7,178 bases of DNA from Candidatus Poseidonia sp. (GTDB lineage Archaea > Thermoplasmatota > Poseidoniia > Poseidoniales > Poseidoniaceae): assembly GCA_023254365.1 (NCBI GenBank), contig JALRLQ010000074.1, positions 1 to 7,178 of the forward strand, read 5' to 3'. This document shows positions 1-5,458 of this stretch, piece by piece; the stretch's first letter is position 1, and each line of letters opens with the position of its first letter. Both the position numbers and the translations under genes were made by a program. The notes under the pieces are model-generated. The model was not told the DNA's origin and ran no database searches. It saw only the letters and a program-made list of their open reading frames with translations.

Positions 1-1
1 G

Positions 2-73
2 TTGACTGAGGTTTCGATGAGGGACCTTTTGTTTCCAATTGATCGAGACCGGTATCGGATTCACGAGACATGA
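2..73 (+). CDS. Possible C-terminal end of a convergent neighbouring gene (partial)
   Basis: A + strand frame is open from the left edge to a TGA at 71-73. It encodes LTEVSMRDLLFPIDRDRYRI then HET. The composition is protein-like, with mixed charged and hydrophobic residues, and a convergent gene ending here would explain the terminator-like hairpins that follow. A frame of only 23 codons open by chance is not unusual, so this is weak. No family recognised. Confidence 0.28.
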   Translation: MTEVSMRDLLFPIDRDRYRIHET

Positions 74-220
74 ATTTTCATCTTGCGATGCACGAAATGA
101 ACATTGTGTAAGAGGGACACAAATCGGGAAGTTATCCATAGCTTGACAGGATCACACGAAATCTACTTTGGACGCTGGCAAGGTCACTTATCCTATTGAG
201 GCTGCATTGAAAGGGTTTTA

Positions 221-243
221 GACGCATCGGCGTCGTGGTTTTT
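221..243 (+). terminator. Candidate terminator for + strand transcription
   Basis: The hairpin GACGC-ATCG-GCGTC (221-234) has a perfect GC-rich 5-bp stem and a 4-base loop. It is followed by GTGG and TTTTT (239-243) on the + strand. It would serve a convergent gene entering from the left. If no such gene exists it may be chance. Confidence 0.28.
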
Positions 244-271
244 GACAACAAAACCCGCACACTGCGAGGCC

Positions 272-303
272 AAAAAGGGGGAGTGGACGCTGGGGAGTCG
301 TCC
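272..303 (-). terminator. Candidate terminator of the VWA surface protein gene
   Basis: Reading the minus strand past the stop at 423, a 5-bp perfect stem GGACG/CGTCC (303-299 with 289-285) with a 9-base loop is followed after 8 bases (ACTCCCCC) by TTTTT (276-272). In archaea the T-run alone can stop transcription. The short stem and T5 are modest signals. Confidence 0.3.
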
Positions 304-422
304 CTGCTTCACAGCACCAGGAAATTCTCGCTATACTGGCAGCTCTGATTCGTGCGAATCGTTTGGAGATTGCTCTTAGGCTGATATCAGAAGAAATCTG
401 CAATGAGAATCCATGAGACATG

Positions 423-3400
423 TCATGATTCCCATTTCTTCCATGGATCTGTTGATTGGGCGCGCATAAACCAGTTTTTGCTACCCGACGGGTACTCAAT
501 CCATTCAAATCCATCCCTCGGGTTGATTTCTCCCTTGGCCTCGTTTGGTGGAGCCATGTCCTCAAAGATAGTTTGAGAATTTTCGCCCTCCATGGCAAGT
601 TTTTCGCTGAGCAAGTCAATTCGGTCCTCGATTGCTACGGTAGCAACCAAACCAAAGTAAGCGTCGTTGTTGGCGATGTGAGCAAGGTCATCCCCACTGC
701 TTGACAAAATGTCTTTGATGAGAACACTGATTTTCTCTTGCGTGGTTTTCTTGACTTCGTTGTTGGTGTACCTTGCCGTGAGGTCGGCCTTGAACTCACG
801 TAATTCTTCAGCTAATGTCTCTGGCTCAAGATAATACGCTTGCACAAGAGACTGCAAATAAGTCAACTCGTTCTCTTCTTCTTTCGATAATTTCGTGTTG
901 TTGCGGAACACCTGAATCCATCGGAATGCATCGGGAAGGATGGCTGCTGCAACATTGGTTTGCAAGAAGGTGAAGACCGCCAACAAGAGAGCAGCCCAAC
1001 CAACCGTCTGAGCAATTTCATTCTGCAAGAAGCCCTCCTCACCAGAAGAATCGGAATCATCCCCCTTACTTTCAAGTTCACAACCGAGTGAGTCAATTTG
1101 CATTCCCTCCGGCGTGTATGGACACTGGTCCAATTCATCAGGTATACCGTCATTGTCGCTGTCCATCTCTGACTCTTCGAACTCAAACATGTTGGGAATG
1201 CCATCGCCATCGTCATCGGGACAACCAAAATAGCCATTGGCAGTTGAATTTCCGGCTATTTCAGGGCAATAATCCGCCATGACAGCTCCAGGAACAAATT
1301 CACCAATCTGATATTTTTGTCTCGTCTCATTCCAAGTTGCGTTGCCCCAGTTGTCGCCGTAGCCATCTCCATCAATATCTGACCACTGAGTGGCGATGTT
1401 GATGAAAGCATCCTGTTCGTCAGGGATTTGATCACCATCGCCGTCGGGCATCGGGTCGTATTGGTAAACAAGTTCAACTTCAGTTGAAGACTTTGAATCA
1501 GTGACCTTGACGTATACGGTGGTGAATCCTTTCACACCTTCATCGAGGAGGGTGCTAAGATTGAGATGCACTTCAAAGGCTCCTGCCTCGGTGAGCGTAA
1601 CTGCTTGGTAGGTTCCAAGGCCAGCCATGGTTTGTTTTGCCAGCGAAGAGGCATCAAGGAGAGAGGCATTGAGAGCAAACTCAAAGGTTACATCCCCCGA
1701 TTGTGTATTGTTGAATAATGACCCAGAGATGCTTACCGAACGTTCCTCCAATTTGGAATAATCTGGGTAAATTTGCCACTCAGATTCCTGGTATGGATAC
1801 ACTACGATGGCTTGTGAATTCAATTCGACACCATATGCATCCCAACGGGGAACGATGCTGATTCCCACGGGTTGCGCGTCCGTCATGACCGAGGGAGCGC
1901 ATAACTCAAGCGTGATCACCGATCCTTGCTGGCGATGCGCATGCGACCACGGCCCTCTGAATTCGGTGTTATCCTCCCCCATACTTCGCAAATCGAAGGT
2001 CCAATCGTCTTCATCGTGGATGAAACGCCCGTCAACGGCCCCATCCAATCGAAGGCTGAGTTCCCCCGGGCCATACTTCTTGGTCAAGGCCAAAGACACA
2101 AGGCGGCATTCATCGGGTATGAAATAAGGGTCGAAGGAACTGATGTTGTACACCACATGATTGGCAAGTTGAGGAAGAACCTCAATTGAAATTTCAAAGC
2201 TCGAGACATCGAGCGGATTGATGTATGCCGAGGCCACATCAACCACCAATGTGTATGTGCCAGGGAGCGTGTGGTTGTTGACATGGATGTTGATGGACCG
2301 GTTAATTTGCTCACCAGGGCCAAGATACTCAAGCATCGGGGCCGTGATATCAAACATCGAGGAGAAAGTTGGAATTGAAGATGACCAACTGATGATAGCG
2401 GTCTCAACCACGTTTGATTCGCTGCGTATATTCATTGGAATGCTCGCTTGACCGCCTTGCACCGTGGAAGCGCTCGGGTTGTTGGACGATGCACTGATGG
2501 AAGAGTTCACGACCAAACTTAATTCCAAAATAAGCGTTTGATTGATGTTGGAAAAATCAACCATCTCCGCACCAAAAGCCAGCGCAAACTGTGTGGAGGC
2601 AGTTGCGGTGTAGATTGTTGGCGCCGTTAGTGTCATGTCAAGGTACACCGTGGACCCTGCTTCCACAAACAATTCGCTGTTGTTCGCAACCAAACTGCCA
2701 TTGAGTGGATGTTGTACAATGAGATTCCAAGAGGGGGGTGCCGATGGATATTGGAAGCGAATGCGTTCATCGGTCAATGATGTGGTGCCGTAAGCGTTGG
2801 TATCCAGCACGAGCCTAAACGTGAGAGCGTCACCGGGGTAAACCATCTGAGGAGAATCCGGCTCTTCTTCAAACTCAAAATTTAGTCCTTTTTCTACAAA
2901 AATCACATGACAGACTGATGAAAGGTTTCCGAGGCTCATGCCCTCACAGTCGAAACGATCGTCCCATGCGACGAACGAGATTGCCGGCAGGGTGGCGAGG
3001 GCGATGCGTGAGCCCAACGTGAGTTTTTCAGAGGTCCAGTTGGTCACCTGGTGGATGAGAGGAGGCAGCGAAACGGTGGTGTTGTTTGGGTCAAATTTCA
3101 CATAGAAAAGTTGGGAACCTGAAGCGTTGGTCCCTTTCCAAACGATGTGCGCATCGCCGTTTGGAGAATGTGCAAGCGCATGTGTGCTACCACTTGGTGT
3201 CCAAGATTGATTGCTTACGATGCGTGGTGCTGAAATCAACCGGGTACCGTTGAAAAGCAGGCCTTCGGGGACGCCGTCCGAGCGGTTGGTGCTTATGTCG
3301 ACAACGGCATATTGCAACTGCTCGGTAGCCAAACCGGTGGTGATGTTGGTGTTGGATTGCAGCCATGATAAATGAAGCCGATGCTGGCTGTCGATGACGG

Positions 3401-5150
3401 CTTGCGGTTCTGATTCATCGGAAACATGATACAGTGGGTGTTGTGATATTCCAGAGTCATTGGTCAGGTGTGAAGTTTGAACCGCGACGAAACCACCAAG
3501 ATTCTCAACGTATTGTCCTCCCGAAACGGAGTGGCCCTTTTGTCCGTTGGCCCAGGTCGGGTCGTTGTTCATCATTCCATAGGGATCAACCGTCTTCATC
3601 ATCACGTCTCGAGGAGCGTTCAAGTTGTACATCGACCAAAATGTTTCAATCATTAACGCCCATAGGGTCGCGGTATTCGGGAATTCGTTGGCTTGACCGC
3701 CGGCATCGGTGTTGGCCAGCGTGTTGCCAGGACAGTTTCGGGTCTGGGTCGACACAACCCCGTTGGGGCATTGCACGAGGTCCATGAAGTGGGATTGGAT
3801 GTTGCCCGCACCGCCGTAGCCTTGGCCGTAGAGGCCGACAGGAACCACACCGGCCAAGAGGCAGTTGTCGTGCGCTTCTTGGATGGAGGCTTTGTCGTCG
3901 GCTTGTTGGGAGGGGTCACCGTCCTTGGGCCCTTCATCGGACACGGGGATGGCGATCTTGGTGGCGTTGGGGTTCCAGCGGTGGTCGGATTGCGTTGGTG
4001 GGTTGCCGGGAACGTTTCCGGAAGCGTCCTTCCACGAAAGGCAGGCCCAGTTGGTACCAGGGCCCCAGTCTTCGCCGGAGTAGCCGGAGTAGGTGTTGCC
4101 GTTGTAGATGGTCCCGGGCAACTTGCGAATGCCGCCGGAGTCATCACCGGGCGTTTGCCCGAGCGGGGTGGTTCGGGGGCCGGTGTTCTTGTTGTAACCC
4201 TGACAGTTACCGGAGCTTGCAGCACCTGGGAGAGTATTCCCCAAGCCGTAAATTGTTTCGTAAACTGTAATATTGCTGTCATTAAACATCGGTTTGATCC
4301 CTTGGAAATAGCCGCCGCTCGCAAAATTGCCGCCGTAGATTAACGTGCACACATCTTGCCATTCCGAATACATGGAACCTGAGGTATCCATGACAAACAC
4401 CATTTCCAATCCGTGATCTCGAGACGGTTCCTGCCACAAAACGGTCGGAACATCCGATGACGAAAGAACCACATGCGGGCCCGAACTTTCCAACGGACTC
4501 ACAGCAATGATGCTGTCATCAACCAGAACTTCGAGCGACCGGTTCGCAATGTTTGGATTCAACAATTTGTAGTAAATATTTGAGGTCCCCATCATTTGAT
4601 TGAGTTCGTCGTATCGGTCTTCCCAGACGAGATGCAAGTTATCAACCGAATCCACTGCAAAATGAGGATTCCCTCGGTCTTGGGTTCTTTTCACAAGGAC
4701 GGTGTCATTGATGACAGAAAGGGATTCATCTGTCAGATTCTGCCCTGAGAAGGGTGCAGTGGCGTAGGCATCCAACGCCGTGTACATGATGGAATGTGTC
4801 CCGGCGTGGTCGGCCCAAATGATGTGGGCGATGTCGGATTGATCGATTTGAATAACAGGATGGTTGGTCTTTTTCAAACCGCTGTCGGATACCTGTGTTT
4901 GGCCAATCAGCGTCACTCCCGACGGGTCGGAAAGGGTGTAGAAAAGATGCCCGTTTTCATGCACAGCAACCGAATGAAGATTCCCCGTTGAATCAGCAGC
5001 GATTGCAACTTGGGTAAAGTTCGCGTGTTGTGAATGGTGCAGCAAGGCGGGTGCAGTTGAATTGTACTGTGTTGCCGAAACGGCGAAGCCCGAAGGAATG
5101 AATGACAAAATGAGCAAGGAAACAATGACCGTCGCCTTGAAAGATGTCAT
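423..5150 (-). CDS. Giant membrane-anchored surface protein: propeller repeats, VWA domain, calcium repeats, C-terminal TM
   Basis: This 1575-residue protein is probably an adhesion or binding protein on the outer cell surface. In order it shows a signal peptide (about 1-26), four repeats with a DSxxxxHxxW core (45-256), a VWA domain with DTSGSM at 255-260, three more such repeats (582-754), beta-rich regions likely to be Ig/NEW3-like (756-1230), DGDGIPD calcium repeats (1233-1357), one membrane helix (1382-1404) and a 171-residue cytoplasmic tail. All 14 cysteines lie between 268 and 1357, so all are extracellular. About thirty N-x-S/T sequons precede the helix. The ATG at 5150 is chosen because a signal peptide follows directly and a TATA-like box sits about 25 bp upstream. 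No Shine-Dalgarno is visible, which suggests a leaderless message. The stop is TGA at 423-425. The ligand is unknown; no catalytic motif was seen. The frame is certain, the architecture well supported and the role inferred. Confidence 0.95.
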   Translation of the reverse strand: MTSFKATVIVSLLILSFIPSGFAVSATQYNSTAPALLHHSQHANFTQVAIAADSTGNLHSVAVHENGHLFYTLSDPSGVTLIGQTQVSDSGLKKTNHPVIQIDQSDIAHIIWADHAGTHSIMYTALDAYATAPFSGQNLTDESLSVINDTVLVKRTQDRGNPHFAVDSVDNLHLVWEDRYDELNQMMGTSNIYYKLLNPNIANRSLEVLVDDSIIAVSPLESSGPHVVLSSSDVPTVLWQEPSRDHGLEMVFVMDTSGSMYSEWQDVCTLIYGGNFASGGYFQGIKPMFNDSNITVYETIYGLGNTLPGAASSGNCQGYNKNTGPRTTPLGQTPGDDSGGIRKLPGTIYNGNTYSGYSGEDWGPGTNWACLSWKDASGNVPGNPPTQSDHRWNPNATKIAIPVSDEGPKDGDPSQQADDKASIQEAHDNCLLAGVVPVGLYGQGYGGAGNIQSHFMDLVQCPNGVVSTQTRNCPGNTLANTDAGGQANEFPNTATLWALMIETFWSMYNLNAPRDVMMKTVDPYGMMNNDPTWANGQKGHSVSGGQYVENLGGFVAVQTSHLTNDSGISQHPLYHVSDESEPQAVIDSQHRLHLSWLQSNTNITTGLATEQLQYAVVDISTNRSDGVPEGLLFNGTRLISAPRIVSNQSWTPSGSTHALAHSPNGDAHIVWKGTNASGSQLFYVKFDPNNTTVSLPPLIHQVTNWTSEKLTLGSRIALATLPAISFVAWDDRFDCEGMSLGNLSSVCHVIFVEKGLNFEFEEEPDSPQMVYPGDALTFRLVLDTNAYGTTSLTDERIRFQYPSAPPSWNLIVQHPLNGSLVANNSELFVEAGSTVYLDMTLTAPTIYTATASTQFALAFGAEMVDFSNINQTLILELSLVVNSSISASSNNPSASTVQGGQASIPMNIRSESNVVETAIISWSSSIPTFSSMFDITAPMLEYLGPGEQINRSINIHVNNHTLPGTYTLVVDVASAYINPLDVSSFEISIEVLPQLANHVVYNISSFDPYFIPDECRLVSLALTKKYGPGELSLRLDGAVDGRFIHDEDDWTFDLRSMGEDNTEFRGPWSHAHRQQGSVITLELCAPSVMTDAQPVGISIVPRWDAYGVELNSQAIVVYPYQESEWQIYPDYSKLEERSVSISGSLFNNTQSGDVTFEFALNASLLDASSLAKQTMAGLGTYQAVTLTEAGAFEVHLNLSTLLDEGVKGFTTVYVKVTDSKSSTEVELVYQYDPMPDGDGDQIPDEQDAFINIATQWSDIDGDGYGDNWGNATWNETRQKYQIGEFVPGAVMADYCPEIAGNSTANGYFGCPDDDGDGIPNMFEFEESEMDSDNDGIPDELDQCPYTPEGMQIDSLGCELESKGDDSDSSGEEGFLQNEIAQTVGWAALLLAVFTFLQTNVAAAILPDAFRWIQVFRNNTKLSKEEENELTYLQSLVQAYYLEPETLAEELREFKADLTARYTNNEVKKTTQEKISVLIKDILSSSGDDLAHIANNDAYFGLVATVAIEDRIDLLSEKLAMEGENSQTIFEDMAPPNEAKGEINPRDGFEWIEYPSGSKNWFMRAQSTDPWKKWES
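426..938 (-). other. Cytoplasmic tail with helical region and Trp-rich C-terminal motif
   Basis: Residues 1405-1575 are highly charged and probably helical from about 1420 to 1525 (for example KLSKEEENELTYLQSLVQAY). A short linker follows, then a compact final motif of about 30 residues: DGFEWIEYPSGSKNWF and WKKWES, with Trp at 1550, 1560, 1570 and 1573. Spaced tryptophans around a Pro-Ser-Gly turn recall small WW-like three-strand modules. From memory, similar ends occur in other exported proteins of Marine Group II archaea, but no search was made. The role could be docking of a cytoplasmic partner. Confidence 0.5.
939..1007 (-). other. Single C-terminal transmembrane helix
   Basis: Residues about 1382-1404 (TVGWAALLLAVFTFLQTNVA and a few more) form an uncharged hydrophobic segment. 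Acidic extracellular sequence lies before it and FRWIQVFRNNTK, with positive residues, after it. This predicts the N-terminus outside and the C-terminus in the cytoplasm. Confidence 0.85.
1080..1454 (-). repeat. Thrombospondin type 3-like calcium-binding repeats
   Basis: Residues 1233-1357 carry PDGDGDQIPDEQDAF, DIDGDGYGDNWGN, CPDDDGDGIPN and SDNDGIPDELDQCPYTPEG, ending with IDSLGC. This is the typical DxDxDGxxD calcium-ligand pattern plus the canonical DQCPxTPxGxxxDxxGC ending. The four cysteines (1295, 1310, 1343, 1357) probably form two disulfides. An acidic linker (residues 1358-1372) leads to the membrane helix. Such repeats are rigid only when calcium is bound, which fits a seawater environment. 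Confidence 0.88.
1461..2885 (-). other. Beta-sandwich-like stalk region of the VWA surface protein
   Basis: Residues about 756-1230 alternate hydrophobic and polar residues with no recognisable catalytic motif, as in strings of Ig-like or NEW3-like domains. The clearest NEW3-like feature is GEQINRSINIHVNNH followed by LPGTYTLVV (946-970), the usual pattern in which a flexible strand leads into PGxYxLxV. One further cysteine pair, C1015 and C1084, falls inside a probable single domain. Domain borders are approximate. A spacer role that lifts the propeller/VWA head off the membrane is inferred. Confidence 0.5.
2889..3407 (-). repeat. Propeller-type protein repeats 5-7 of the VWA surface protein
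   Basis: The same repeat pattern resumes after the VWA domain, at residues 582-754. Repeat 5 has VIDSQHRLHLSW then LQYAVVDIS, repeat 6 has HSPNGDAHIVW then LFYVKFD, and repeat 7 has LATLPAISFVAWDD then HVIFVEKG. Repeat 7 contains a likely disulfide pair, C735 and C747. With the four repeats before the VWA domain this gives seven, a common propeller blade number. Closure of the ring is inferred. Confidence 0.65.
3606..4406 (-). other. VWA domain with intact DxSxS metal site
   Basis: Residues about 249-515. LEMVFVMDTSGSM (248-260) is a classic VWA first strand with the metal-ion-dependent adhesion site D255-x-S257-x-S259. A second VWA hallmark strand, KIAIPVSDEGP (398-408), supplies the SD pair. 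GVVPVGLYG (434-442) matches the later strand, and TATLWALMIETF looks like the closing helix. About 145 residues separate the DxSxS and SDEG motifs; this loop is Gly/Pro-rich and carries part of the six cysteines (268, 316, 370, 430, 461, 473). VWA domains bind protein ligands through a divalent metal; the ligand here is unknown. It sits inside the propeller-type repeat array, and its DNA is markedly GC-rich. Confidence 0.85.
4383..5018 (-). repeat. Propeller-type protein repeats 1-4 of the VWA surface protein
   Basis: Four repeats occupy residues 45-256. Each has a strand ending in an Asp/Ser turn, then a His-x-x-Trp strand, an acidic residue, a variable loop and a Tyr-rich strand. Examples are VDSVDNLHLVWED then NIYYKLL (165-198) and IDQSDIAHIIWAD then SIMYTALD (102-128). 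Repeat 1 (NLHSVAVHENGHLFYTLSD) is the most diverged, and repeat 4 (SSSDVPTVLWQEP) runs directly into the VWA metal-site strand. The pattern resembles BNR/sialidase-like propeller blades. The fold is inferred from periodicity only. Confidence 0.65.
5073..5150 (-). other. Sec-type signal peptide of the VWA surface protein
   Basis: The protein begins MTSFKATVIV and continues with a hydrophobic stretch through residue 19. The helix-breaking PSG at 19-21 leads to small residues suitable for cleavage, after GFA (23) or after VSA (26). A single Lys at position 5 gives the positive N-region. This supports export and fixes the ATG at 5150 as the start. Confidence 0.85.
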
Positions 5151-5170
5151 TGAATTTGGTATGAATCAAT

Positions 5171-5180
5171 CATATTTAGT
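5171..5180 (-). promoter_or_regulatory. TATA-like box for the VWA surface protein gene
   Basis: On the minus strand the sequence ACTAAATATG lies here, with its centre about 25 bp upstream of the ATG at 5150. It is preceded by a purine-rich GAAACG that could act as a BRE. Archaeal TATA boxes sit about 25-30 bp before the transcription start, so transcription would begin at or next to the start codon. The bases just before the ATG (CATACCAAATTCA) contain no Shine-Dalgarno, which agrees with a leaderless message. Confidence 0.45.
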
Positions 5181-5383
5181 CGTTTCAAACCACCGAGCGA
5201 GAAAATCCATTAAATCAATACCTCAATCATTTCTCACATTGAATGCCGAAATTAGTAATCGGCAGACTGCAAGCGATTTTACATGGACGTTGAGGAGTCG
5301 CACAGGGGTGCAACTGCAATTCAATCTTGGAGGTCATCGCTACGCTGATCAGGGCCAAGCGCCACGAACGAGCCGTCGTATTG

Positions 5384-5401
5384 ATTGAGCAAATACTCAA
5401 T
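5384..5401. repeat. Short inverted repeat downstream of the ELWxxD gene
   Basis: ATTGAG and CTCAAT are perfect 6-base arms around the 6-base loop CAAATA. A further CTCAAT follows 2 bases later on the + strand. The site is about 58 bp past the stop of the upstream gene. Without a T-run after it on the minus strand it is a weak terminator; a regulator-binding site is equally possible. Confidence 0.3.
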
Positions 5402-5458
5402 TCTCAATGGACTTGCGTCACTACTTGAGGCACAGCATCCTGATTCGTCGATGCCACA

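Larger units (their letters stand above)
74..422. other. Intergenic region downstream of the VWA surface protein gene
   Basis: About 350 bp with no convincing gene on either strand and no tRNA-like T-loop motif. It contains three short perfect hairpins (221-234, 285-303, 347-360). The layout is typical of a spacer between convergent genes. Confidence 0.5.
5151..5458. other. Intergenic region between the two exoprotein genes
   Basis: This is 308 bp between the stop of the ELWxxD-repeat gene and the start of the VWA gene. It is AT-richer towards 5151-5260. It holds the TATA-like box near the left end and a small inverted repeat near the right end. No RNA gene, and no T-tract terminator for the upstream gene, was recognised. 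The long gap plus its own promoter argues that the VWA gene is transcribed separately. Confidence 0.6.

Noticed and set aside
2..139. Minus-strand frame from an ATG at 139 open to the left edge
   Set aside because: The 46 codons give a Cys-rich, irregular sequence (MDNFPICVPLTQCS...) with no recognised features, and an open run of this length is expected fairly often by chance.
74..422. tRNA or other standard RNA gene in the left spacer
   Set aside because: No GTTCRA-type T-loop or cloverleaf pairing was found on either strand; only isolated short hairpins are present.
3653..4324. 223-codon open frame on the minus strand in another frame
   Set aside because: It overlaps the VWA domain out of frame, and its Thr/Pro/Arg-rich translation is the usual shadow of GC-rich coding DNA.
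3693..4343. 216-codon open frame on the + strand
   Set aside because: It is antisense to the GC-rich part of the VWA domain, whose frame is fixed by the metal-site motifs. The translation is a Val/Gly/Ala-rich string without recognisable domain features.
5062..5388. 108-codon + strand frame, or 76 codons including the stop from the ATG at 5161
   Set aside because: The first third is antisense to the signal peptide and promoter of the VWA gene. The rest lies in the spacer, with no recognised family and no clear promoter. A small real gene cannot be fully excluded.
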